A stretch of 20,727 nucleotides of DNA, taken from the NCBI GenBank assembly GCA_028717405.1, contig JAQUNY010000013.1, positions 1-20,727 of the forward strand. Reading direction: 5' to 3'. Within the stretch, counting starts at the first letter, position 1. The number at the start of each line of letters is the position of its first letter. The translations under genes were made by a program, and so were the position numbers. This stretch comes from Eubacteriales bacterium. Lineage in GTDB: Bacteria; Bacillota; Clostridia; JAQUNY01. Shown here piece by piece: positions 1-6,423 of this stretch. A model generated the notes under the pieces. The model saw only the letters and a list, made by a program, of their open reading frames with translations. It had not been told where the DNA came from and did no database searches.

Positions 1-1
1 A

Positions 2-793
2 ATAGGTCCCTCGCTCAGGCTTGCGGTTTCAGGAGCAGCAGCTCTTGACCCTGAAATTGAAAAAGGCTTTGACAAAATCGGGCTCAGAGTCGTACAGGGA
101 TATGGACTTACCGAGGCATCACCAATTGTGGCTGCGAATAACGATTTTGAAAACAAGACAGGCACAATAGGACATCCTATCAGGGGCGTGGAGGTTGCCA
201 TCGATATGCCTGATGAAAATGGGATGGGGGAGATCATTACCAGAGGGAAAAACGTCATGCTCGGTTATTTTGAAGATCCTGACGCTACGGATGCAGTCAT
301 TGACAAAGATAAATGGCTCAGGACCGGCGATCTCGGAAAAATCGACAGGAAGGGATTCATCACTATCACAGGAAGAGCCAAATCAATGATAGTGTTTACT
401 AACGGGAAGAAGGCTTTTCCTGAGGAATATGAAACGTTGCTGAATGCGATACCCGGAGTCAGGGAATCCTTTGCATGGGGAAATGAGGCTCCGGACGGCG
501 ACATCCAGATTTGCGCCAAAATCGTGCCTGACATGGAAAATTTCAGGGAGAAGGACCCGATACCTTCTGAAGAAGAACTGGGGGCTGCATTTTCAACTGC
601 TATCAAGGTCATAAACAGCAGCCTGCCGCAATACAAAATAATCCGTTATTTCATAATGAACGATGATGAAATTATTAAAACGACGACGCTCAAAATAAAA
701 AGAAATGAAGAACGGGACAGGATACTCAACGCTCTCGGAAAGGCCGACCTTGACATGAGGAGGGCGTCCGGGAACTATCTGCCTACAGCTTAA
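2..793 (+). CDS. AMP-forming acyl-CoA synthetase, C-terminal part (5' end outside window)
   Basis: The frame is open from base 2, so the gene begins upstream of the window; about 263 C-terminal residues are present. It contains the adenylate-forming signature QGYGLTEASP (bases 107-136). Next come the WLRTGDLG segment with its ribose-binding Asp, and the hinge region ITGRAKSMIVFTNGKKAFPEE, whose Lys-rich turn starts the mobile C-terminal domain. The family activates a carboxylic acid to an acyl-adenylate and transfers it to CoA. The long form of the hinge and the extended C-terminus fit the long-chain fatty acid branch rather than acetyl-CoA synthetase, but the substrate pocket lies mostly outside the window. 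It ends in NYLPTA and is followed 13 bases later by a hairpin terminator, so it closes its transcription unit. The family call is secure; substrate specificity is not. Confidence 0.9.
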   Translation: MGPSLRLAVSGAAALDPEIEKGFDKIGLRVVQGYGLTEASPIVAANNDFENKTGTIGHPIRGVEVAIDMPDENGMGEIITRGKNVMLGYFEDPDATDAVIDKDKWLRTGDLGKIDRKGFITITGRAKSMIVFTNGKKAFPEEYETLLNAIPGVRESFAWGNEAPDGDIQICAKIVPDMENFREKDPIPSEEELGAAFSTAIKVINSSLPQYKIIRYFIMNDDEIIKTTTLKIKRNEERDRILNALGKADLDMRRASGNYLPTA

Positions 794-806
794 GCAAAAA
801 AAACGA

Positions 807-843
807 AAAAAGCATGCCGGTAATGTTGACATGCTTTTTATTT
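807..843 (+). terminator. Rho-independent terminator of the acyl-CoA synthetase unit
   Basis: AAAAAGCATG (807-816) pairs perfectly with CATGCTTTTT (830-839) around a 13-base loop, and the 3' arm supplies a T-rich tail. It starts 13 bases after the stop codon. The loop and 3' arm also contain the -35 hexamer of the next promoter, so terminator and promoter are interleaved. Confidence 0.75.
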
Positions 844-854
844 CGTCATATAAT
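826..854 (+). promoter_or_regulatory. Consensus sigma-A promoter for the DRE-TIM synthase / GntR unit
   Basis: A perfect TTGACA (826-831), a 17-base spacer and a perfect TATAAT (849-854). Predicted transcription start is near 861. The -35 sits in the preceding terminator hairpin and the -10 forms the left end of a 20-bp palindrome. A fully consensus promoter with an overlapping palindrome is the usual design of a strong promoter held down by a repressor. Confidence 0.75.
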
Positions 855-868
855 TGTATACAATTATA
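849..868. promoter_or_regulatory. Perfect 20-bp palindrome, probable operator for the FCD GntR regulator
   Basis: TATAATTGTATACAATTATA is an exact inverted repeat centred between 858 and 859. Its core TTGTATACAA matches the general shape of sites bound by FadR/FCD-type GntR dimers (TNGTNNNACNA-like). It covers the -10 box and predicted start of transcription, a position suited to repression. The regulator at 2426-3112 is encoded in the same unit, so autoregulation is the simplest model. The palindrome is seen directly; the ligand protein is inferred. Confidence 0.65.
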
Positions 869-992
869 CAAAAATACATATATCCAAATATTGACGGAGA
901 CAAACAGACATAGAGGAGAGAAGACACCGCAGTGACGGAGATACAACTAAACATGATGTTAAATATTATGACAAGCGTTACGGAGGCAATTT

Positions 993-2372
993 ATGATCGA
1001 ATTCAACAGAAGGACTAATACGCTGGAGCAGAACCAATATAAGTACTCCCTCCAGGATGTGACGGAACCGAACCTTTACAGGGAGATATACAATTATGAT
1101 GACCTGCCCAAATGTACTTTCAATCACAGAAAAGTTCCGATGGCATCTCCTGACGAGATTTGGATCACCGACACCACATTCAGGGACGGTCAGCAGTCAA
1201 GGGCTCCATATACCGCGGCCCAGATATTGAGGCTATATGATTATATCCATCAGCTGGGCGGCCCTAAGGGCAAAATCAGGCAGTGTGAGTTTTTCCTCTA
1301 CAGTGAAAGAGATAAAGAGGCAGTCGCCAAATGTATGGAAAGAGGATATGAATTCCCGGAAGTGACGGGATGGATAAGGGCAAATAAGAATGATTTCCTG
1401 CTTGCAAGAAACATGGGGTTGAAGGAATGCGGCATTCTTGTGAGCTGCTCCGACTATCACATTTTCAAAAAACTCAACATGACAAGGCGGCAGGCTCTGG
1501 ACCATTATATGGCTATCATCAGGCAGGCATTAGATGTGGGGATAAAACCAAGGTGCCATTTTGAAGATATAACAAGAGCTGATTTTTATGGATGTGTTGT
1601 GCCGTTTGCGCTTGAGCTGAAGGAACTGATGGACGAGAGCGGCATACCGATAAAGATCAGAGCATGCGACACCCTGGGATATGGTGTCAGTTATCCGGGG
1701 GTTGCGCTGCCCAGGAGTGTTCCGGGAATTATATACGGGCTGAGGCATCATGCCGGATTCCCCAGTGAGCTTATTGAATGGCACGGACATAACGATTTTT
1801 ATAACGCAGTTACTAATTCTGCCACTGCATGGCTTTATGGCGCTTCATCTGTAAACTGTTCCCTGCTGGGTATCGGGGAAAGGACAGGGAATACGCCCCT
1901 GGAAGCAATGGTGATCGAGTATGGTCAGTTAAGAGGCACGCTTGACGGCATGGATACGACTGTGATTACTGAAATCGCTGCATATTATGAAAAAGAACTT
2001 GGATATGATATCCCCCCGAGGACGCCCTTTGTCGGAAAAAGCTTCAATGTTACCCAGGCGGGGATACATGCCGACGGTCTGCTTAAGGATGAAGAGATAT
2101 ATAACATTTTTAATACTGTGAAGCTCTTGAAAAGACCGGCAGGAGTTACCATAAACCAGACTTCCGGACTTGCAGGCATTGCTCATTGGATAAATGCGTA
2201 TTTTGGTTTTGAGGGTGTAAAAAAGATCGACAAGAGGGATGCCAGAGTTGCAAAAATCAAAGACTGGGTGGATAGTCAGTATAATGGGGGAAGGACGACT
2301 TCATTATCTGAAAATGAACTACTTGAAGCAATAAGGAAAATAGTGCCTGACTTTTTTGACCTTGTTATCTGA
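993..2372 (+). CDS. DRE-TIM metallolyase, Re-citrate synthase / isopropylmalate synthase-like
   Basis: 459 residues, preceded by GGAGG at 982-986. The catalytic signature TDTTFRDGQQS lies near residues 59-69 and the metal-binding HGHND motif near residue 264; GIGERTGNTPLEA follows near 298-310. These mark the HMGL-like TIM-barrel Claisen condensation enzymes (isopropylmalate, homocitrate, citramalate and Re-citrate synthases). The extended N-terminus (YSLQDVTEPNLYRE) and length around 450 resemble the anaerobe branch that includes the Re-citrate synthase of Clostridium kluyveri, which is often misannotated as isopropylmalate synthase. There is no C-terminal LeuA allosteric domain. No aconitase, isocitrate dehydrogenase, nif or leuBCD gene is nearby, so context does not settle the substrate. 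It shares a unit with the GntR gene 47 bases downstream. The superfamily is certain; Re-citrate synthase is my preferred guess. Confidence 0.8.
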   Translation: MIEFNRRTNTLEQNQYKYSLQDVTEPNLYREIYNYDDLPKCTFNHRKVPMASPDEIWITDTTFRDGQQSRAPYTAAQILRLYDYIHQLGGPKGKIRQCEFFLYSERDKEAVAKCMERGYEFPEVTGWIRANKNDFLLARNMGLKECGILVSCSDYHIFKKLNMTRRQALDHYMAIIRQALDVGIKPRCHFEDITRADFYGCVVPFALELKELMDESGIPIKIRACDTLGYGVSYPGVALPRSVPGIIYGLRHHAGFPSELIEWHGHNDFYNAVTNSATAWLYGASSVNCSLLGIGERTGNTPLEAMVIEYGQLRGTLDGMDTTVITEIAAYYEKELGYDIPPRTPFVGKSFNVTQAGIHADGLLKDEEIYNIFNTVKLLKRPAGVTINQTSGLAGIAHWINAYFGFEGVKKIDKRDARVAKIKDWVDSQYNGGRTTSLSENELLEAIRKIVPDFFDLVI

Positions 2373-2413
2373 TTAAGCTGAATTGTATCTGATCCAGCTG
2401 TACTGCAGTTGAG

Positions 2414-2419
2414 AGGAGG
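2414..2419 (+). promoter_or_regulatory. Ribosome binding site that moves the GntR start to GTG 2426
   Basis: AGGAGG abuts the ATG at 2420, leaving no spacer, while the in-frame GTG at 2426 sits 6 bases downstream, a normal distance. GTG 2426 is therefore the better start. Confidence 0.6.
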
Positions 2420-2425
2420 ATGGCC

Positions 2426-3112
2426 GTGTCCGTGCATGAACCGATAAATTCAGAAGTATATGAAGGCCCTTTGGGAACAAAGATATTCAATCATGTAAGG
2501 GAGGATATACTCAACGGCAGGTATCAGCCGGGAGAAAACCTGACTGAAGCAAGTCTCTGCGAGGAACTTGGCGTAAGCAGGACGCCTGTCCGGGAAGCAC
2601 TCAGGCAGCTGGAGCTTGAGGGGCTTGTAAAAGCGCTTCCTTACAGGGGAGTTGTTGTTACGGGCATCTCCGCTCAGGATATTGAAGATATATATACAAT
2701 ACGAATGATGATCGAAGGCCTGGCTGCAAGATGGGCAACAGAGAAAATCACTTCAGCTGAGCTGGAGGAACTTAAGGAAACAGTCGACCTGGCTGAATTT
2801 TATACTCATAAGAAGGATACAAGCCGGCTCATGGATTATGATTCAAAATTTCATGATATTATCTTCAAAGCGTCAAAAAGTAAGCCTCTGATGCATACTC
2901 TGAGCACATTTCATCATTATGTGCAGAAAGCAAGGAGCATGTCCTTCCAATCTCCCATGAGAGCGGAAAAAGCACTCGAAGAACACAGGGCCATACTTGA
3001 CGCTATTATTGCGCATGACGCCCACAAAGCTGAGAAACTGACCACAGAGCATATCAGAAATGCAAGCAGGAACCTGATCAGACTTTTTCTATCCAACCCG
3101 CCTCATCTTTGA
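2426..3112 (+). CDS. GntR-family transcriptional regulator, FadR/FCD subfamily
   Basis: About 228 residues from GTG 2426 (230 from ATG 2420, which has no ribosome-site spacing). The N-terminal winged helix has the family-typical LCEELGVSRTPVREALRQLE recognition helix and EGLVKALPYRGVVV wing. The C-terminal all-helical FCD domain carries the expected metal/ligand residues: Asp and His in DSKFH, His in EEHRAI and His in TEHIRNA. FCD regulators bind small carboxylates or acyl metabolites and dissociate from short palindromes. It sits in the same unit as the DRE-TIM synthase, whose promoter contains a fitting palindrome, so it probably controls that unit; a second inverted repeat at 12331 is a possible further target. 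The effector is unknown. Its last 35 bp overlap the convergent ilvE gene. Confidence 0.92.
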   Translation: MSVHEPINSEVYEGPLGTKIFNHVREDILNGRYQPGENLTEASLCEELGVSRTPVREALRQLELEGLVKALPYRGVVVTGISAQDIEDIYTIRMMIEGLAARWATEKITSAELEELKETVDLAEFYTHKKDTSRLMDYDSKFHDIIFKASKSKPLMHTLSTFHHYVQKARSMSFQSPMRAEKALEEHRAILDAIIAHDAHKAEKLTTEHIRNASRNLIRLFLSNPPHL

Positions 3113-4145
3113 CAGTGCCGCTTTGAATGCCGGTTATGGTATTATAAAGATTCATTGATGTGGGACCTATTTCGTTATTGTTGATTATGATACTATTGCC
3201 ATCGCGGTTCAGCTCCCCAATGGGAGAAATCACTGCCGCTGTTCCCGTGCCGAAAGCTTCTTCAAGGGCACTGTTTTTATGAGCGGTAAAAATCTCATCG
3301 ATCGAAATACGGCGTTCTGTAACTTTATATCCCCACTTTTTCAGCAGGAAGATCGACGAATCACGCGTTATGCCTGCCAGTATGCTTCCTTCCAGAGAAG
3401 GAGTAATTATTTCGCCGTTGATTTTAAAGAAAACATTCATTGAGCCGACTTCTTCAATATATTTTCTTTCTATACCATCAAGCCACAGGACCTGGATGTA
3501 CCCTTTTTCATAAGCCTCCATCTGGGCTTTGATGCTTGATGCATAGTTGCCGGGTGTTTTGGCAAAGCCGGTGCCGCCTTTTACCGCCCTGACATATTTG
3601 CTTTCGACATAGATCTTCACTGGATTTATACCTTGAGGATAGTAGGCTCCGACAGGCGACATGATTATCATGAATTTATACGTTGATGAAGGTTTTACGC
3701 CAAGATATGCATCAGTCGCAAAAATAAACGGCCTTATATAAAGGGAAGTACCTTCGGCTGTCGGTATCCAGTCCCTGTCGGTGTCAACGATTGCTTTTAC
3801 TGCTCTGACACAGGTCTCGGGATCAATTTGGGGAATACACATCCTGGTATTTGAAATATTGATCCTTTCCATGTTTTTGTATGGGCGGAAAAGCTGTATG
3901 GATCCATCCTTTGCCTTATAGGCCTTGAGCCCTTCAAAAATTGCCTGCCCATAATGGAGGACCATTGTTGAAGGCTCAAGGGGAAGCGGCCCATAGGGTA
4001 CGATCCTGGGGTCGTGCCATCCCTTTCCCTCAGTATAGTCCATTATGAACATATGGTCGGTAAAATATTTGCCAAAACCAAGGTTGTTCTGATCAGGCCT
4101 TGATTTAGGAGATGTTGTTTTTATGATTTTAAAATCTGAGTACAT
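3078..4145 (-). CDS. ilvE: Branched-chain amino acid aminotransferase
   Basis: 355 residues, class IV PLP aminotransferase. It interconverts Leu/Ile/Val and their 2-oxo acids with 2-oxoglutarate/glutamate. Visible features are YGQAIFEGLKAY (65-76), the phosphate-side FRPYKN (86-91), the Schiff-base lysine in GGTGFAKTPGNY (K196), EEVGSMNVFF (231-240) and LAGITRDS. The length and GGTGxxKxxGNY motif place it in the larger BCAT group shared with eukaryotic enzymes, not the ~310-residue E. coli IlvE type. The start at 4145 has GAAGGGAG upstream. A minus-strand promoter is visible at 4218-4246. It is transcribed alone and runs into the 3' end of the GntR gene. No ilv/leu biosynthetic genes adjoin it, so it may serve catabolism or synthesis. 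Confidence 0.95.
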   Translation of the reverse strand: MYSDFKIIKTTSPKSRPDQNNLGFGKYFTDHMFIMDYTEGKGWHDPRIVPYGPLPLEPSTMVLHYGQAIFEGLKAYKAKDGSIQLFRPYKNMERINISNTRMCIPQIDPETCVRAVKAIVDTDRDWIPTAEGTSLYIRPFIFATDAYLGVKPSSTYKFMIIMSPVGAYYPQGINPVKIYVESKYVRAVKGGTGFAKTPGNYASSIKAQMEAYEKGYIQVLWLDGIERKYIEEVGSMNVFFKINGEIITPSLEGSILAGITRDSSIFLLKKWGYKVTERRISIDEIFTAHKNSALEEAFGTGTAAVISPIGELNRDGNSIIINNNEIGPTSMNLYNTITGIQSGTVKDEAGWIEKV

Positions 4146-4217
4146 TACTGCTGCTCCCTTCTGACTTCCAGGTAGTTCAGGACGCGAAACGTGCGTGGCC
4201 TTTAAGACTTAACCTCT

Positions 4218-4246
4218 ATATTATTAAATATGACGACTTTTTGCAA
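4218..4246 (-). promoter_or_regulatory. Predicted ilvE promoter
   Basis: Read on the minus strand: TTGCAA (4246-4241), a 17-base spacer, then TAATAT (4223-4218). This gives a leader of about 65 bases before the ilvE start codon. Confidence 0.5.
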
Positions 4247-4377
4247 TAAGTATAATGGATTTATAAAATATTATAAAATATTTATGAAGTTTATTTCGGT
4301 GCAAAAACTCAATATGGGATCCCCCGGGTAGACTGGAGAGATCATTGATAACCGGCCGGTACAGAAGAATTAACCTC

Positions 4378-4404
4378 AGGTATAATGATTAAGGTATAAT
4401 GATT
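4378..4404 (+). repeat. Tandem 13-bp direct repeat upstream of punA
   Basis: AGGTATAATGATT occurs at 4378-4390 and again at 4392-4404, one base apart. A partial third copy, CAGGTATAA, lies at 4427-4435. Each full copy carries a TATAAT, so the repeat either duplicates a -10 element or forms a regulator site; matching -35 hexamers at 17 bases are weak. Confidence 0.6.
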
Positions 4405-4469
4405 GTATAAGTTAAATATGAGTAATCAGGTATAAGCGGCAGGATCAAAAGGGACAAAGGGAGGCAGAT

Positions 4470-5336
4470 ATGGGAAATCAGAAAAAATATGATGAGAACT
4501 GCTATTTGACCGGCTTAAAAAATGCAGCTGAATACATAATGAAAGAAATCAGGATCAGCGGTTTGAAGGAAACACCCGCAGTGGCAGTTATCCTTGGATC
4601 AGGCCTGGGAGCTTTTGCTGACTGTATTTCGGGAGGAGGATCTCTGAATTATGCTGAAATACCCGGCTTTGTTCAGACAACTGTAAAAGGCCATGAGGGC
4701 AGGCTTATTTGGGGGAGGGTCGGGAAAACACCGGTCATTGCCATGAAAGGACGTTTTCATTACTATGAAGGACATGATATGGCAAAGGTGGTTTCAGGCG
4801 TCAGGATAATGAAGCTTTGCGGTATAAAAGGGCTGCTTGTAACAAATGCTGCCGGCGGAACAGGAGAAAAATTTCTGCCCGGAGATCTTATGCTTATAAA
4901 AGACCATCTCGGAATGTTTACGCCTTCGCCTCTGAGAGGCAATGAATCGGATTATTTCGGCCCGCGATTTCCGGATATGTCTAAACCTTATTCGGAAAGG
5001 CTGATGAGGATCGCCCAAGCTGCTGCTCTTGAGGAAGGCATTGATTTAAAAAAAGGTATTTACGCGTATATGCAAGGACCGTCATATGAAACTCCGGCGG
5101 AGATCCGTGCACTTTCAGGACTGGGGGCTGACGCTGTGGGGATGTCGACTGTGCCGGAGGTGATCGCGGCAAGACATGCCGGAATAGAAGTGATAGGCAT
5201 ATCCTGCATAACTAATTCGGCTGCAGGAACAGGAGATAAAGAAATCAGCCATGATGATGTTATGAGTGTTTCGGGGAAAGTTGAAAATACTTTTGTAAGG
5301 CTTGTCGCAAAAATAATATCAATGTGGCCGGGTTGA
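4470..5336 (+). CDS. punA: Purine nucleoside phosphorylase (trimeric family)
   Basis: 288 residues with AAGGGAGG upstream. It catalyses phosphorolysis of (deoxy)inosine and guanosine to base plus (deoxy)ribose 1-phosphate in the cytoplasm. Visible are the phosphate-binding GSGLG (43-47), GRFHYYEG with the catalytic-loop His97, NAAGG (126-130), QGPSYETPAE (202-211) with Glu207 for the purine, VGMSTVPE (223-230) and SCITNSAAG with Asn249. Glu plus Asn is the base-recognition pair of the 6-oxopurine-specific trimeric enzymes, distinct from hexameric DeoD. The size matches the family. It appears to be a single-gene unit in a nucleoside-salvage role, divergent from ilvE. The family is certain; the exact symbol (punA versus deoD2/pupG) is by convention. 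Confidence 0.95.
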   Translation: MGNQKKYDENCYLTGLKNAAEYIMKEIRISGLKETPAVAVILGSGLGAFADCISGGGSLNYAEIPGFVQTTVKGHEGRLIWGRVGKTPVIAMKGRFHYYEGHDMAKVVSGVRIMKLCGIKGLLVTNAAGGTGEKFLPGDLMLIKDHLGMFTPSPLRGNESDYFGPRFPDMSKPYSERLMRIAQAAALEEGIDLKKGIYAYMQGPSYETPAEIRALSGLGADAVGMSTVPEVIAARHAGIEVIGISCITNSAAGTGDKEISHDDVMSVSGKVENTFVRLVAKIISMWPG

Positions 5337-5485
5337 ATGAATTGTGCCAGCAGGTGATGTGGTTTGAGACTGCGTCAGCAGTATATAATCCCTGATTGAA
5401 CCGGAAAATCGGGTCGGATTGTATAAACGAGTCAGATCGCAAAAATAAGTCAAAGTAATTAAATGAATTAAAGCGTAATTAAAGG

Positions 5486-5514
5486 TTGTTACAATGCATA
5501 TGATGGTATATAAT
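5486..5514 (+). promoter_or_regulatory. Predicted promoter of the HTH-methyltransferase / ahcY unit
   Basis: TTGTTA (5486-5491), a 17-base spacer and TATAAT (5509-5514). The predicted start is about 45 bases before the methyltransferase ATG, and ahcY follows 62 bases after that gene without a terminator. Confidence 0.6.
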
Positions 5515-5551
5515 ATCTGTAGAGAGCAAATTGGGAAAGATCAACCGGAGC

Positions 5552-5558
5552 GGAGGTG
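5552..5558 (+). promoter_or_regulatory. Ribosome binding site fixing the start at ATG 5567
   Basis: GGAGGTG ends 8 bases before ATG 5567. The longer reading from TTG 5531 has no such site and adds 12 unconserved-looking residues. Confidence 0.65.
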
Positions 5559-5566
5559 CCAGGGCT

Positions 5567-6361
5567 ATGCCGGCGAAAGAAATACTGAACCTTGATGATG
5601 CCGCGGAATTGTTTGGTGTCAGCGTTAAAACTTTTATAAAGCTTTTGAAAGAAGAAAAAGTGCCGGCACGTAAAATAGGCCGTGAATGGCGATTCAGCAG
5701 GTCGGCTCTCATAGAATGGATATCGCGGGGAGATTCACAGACTTATTCTTCCAGCGAAGCCGAAACAAAAGATTTTTTTAACAGTATCGCCCCTGAGTGG
5801 GACAATATACGCAGGGAATATTACGACGAAAATATCAGCAGGGCATTGACGGGGTCAGGTTTGCTGAAAAGGGACATGACCGTTGTGGATATAGGTTCAG
5901 GAAGCGGCTACCTTGCAAGAACTGCGGCAAAGGAAGCAGGACGGGTTATAGCGGTGGATATTTCGGCGGAAATGCTTCGTGAACTGGCAAAAAGAGCAGG
6001 TGAAGAGAGCCTGAATAATATAGAGATACTCGAAGCAGACGCTGACGATGTACCTCTCGAAAATGCTTCGGCTGATATGGTCTGCGCGAGCATGTTCCTG
6101 CACCATTCCCCGATTCCGCAGGTGACTATCAAAGAGATGCACAGGCTCCTGAAAAAGGGCGGATCGTTATTCATAGCGGATTTTACCGAACATGAGAACA
6201 AGGAGCTTCAGGATAAGCAGCACGACATATGGAACGGATTTCAGTCGGGGACAGTAACTGCATGGCTCAAAAATGCGGGATTCAGGGATATCAGGTTCGA
6301 GATTATCGACTCTGCGAAGATTCATCCGTCGGTATTTATCATGACGGCTAAGAAAGTATGA
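5567..6361 (+). CDS. Excisionase-type HTH domain fused to a SAM-dependent methyltransferase
   Basis: 264 residues from ATG 5567. Residues ~4-52 form an excisionase/MerR-like helix-turn-helix (LNLDDAAELFGVSVKTFIKL, then KIGREWRFSRSALIEWI), the fold used to bind short DNA sites. Residues ~63-264 are a class I methyltransferase: VVDIGSGSGYLARTAA is the glycine-rich SAM loop, VIAVDISAEML holds the acidic residue after strand 2, LEADADDVPLENASADMV is motif III-IV, and LLKKGGSLFIADF the late strand. It looks like a UbiE/Methyltransf_11-type small-molecule enzyme. Directly downstream lies ahcY, which destroys the SAH product, so the pair probably works together. The DNA-binding half suggests a methyltransferase-linked regulator or autoregulation. 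The methyl acceptor is unknown. Confidence 0.88.
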   Translation: MPAKEILNLDDAAELFGVSVKTFIKLLKEEKVPARKIGREWRFSRSALIEWISRGDSQTYSSSEAETKDFFNSIAPEWDNIRREYYDENISRALTGSGLLKRDMTVVDIGSGSGYLARTAAKEAGRVIAVDISAEMLRELAKRAGEESLNNIEILEADADDVPLENASADMVCASMFLHHSPIPQVTIKEMHRLLKKGGSLFIADFTEHENKELQDKQHDIWNGFQSGTVTAWLKNAGFRDIRFEIIDSAKIHPSVFIMTAKKV

Positions 6362-6423
6362 TCAGCAGTTAAAACTGTAATTGTATTAAATTTATTCAGG
6401 GAATTAAGCCCGGGAGGGGAAAC

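Larger units (their letters stand above)
4146..4469. other. 324-bp divergent intergenic region between ilvE and punA
   Basis: AT-rich control region holding the ilvE promoter (minus), a possible punA promoter and a small tandem repeat. The central palindrome TTGCAA (4241-4246) can act as a -35 on both strands: TAATAT 17 bases away on the minus strand and TAAAAT (4264-4269) 17 bases away on the plus strand. No purine riboswitch, T-box or coding frame was recognised. Confidence 0.5.

Noticed and set aside
932..1015. Possible 27-codon leader ORF (GTG start) overlapping the DRE-TIM synthase start
   Set aside because: Its ribosome site is poorly spaced, the peptide shows no amino acid run suggesting attenuation, and it overlaps the real gene out of frame.
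4146..4469. Purine riboswitch before punA or T-box before ilvE
   Set aside because: No purine-aptamer core, T-box sequence or paired terminator was found; the region reads better as promoters and repeats.
5385..5425. Weak hairpin after punA that might be a terminator
   Set aside because: Pairing is short and interrupted (ATCC/GGAT and CCG/CGG with internal loops) and no T run follows.
6362..6423. SAM or SAH riboswitch before ahcY
   Set aside because: The gap is only 62 bases and shows no aptamer-like structure; the gene is probably co-transcribed with the methyltransferase.
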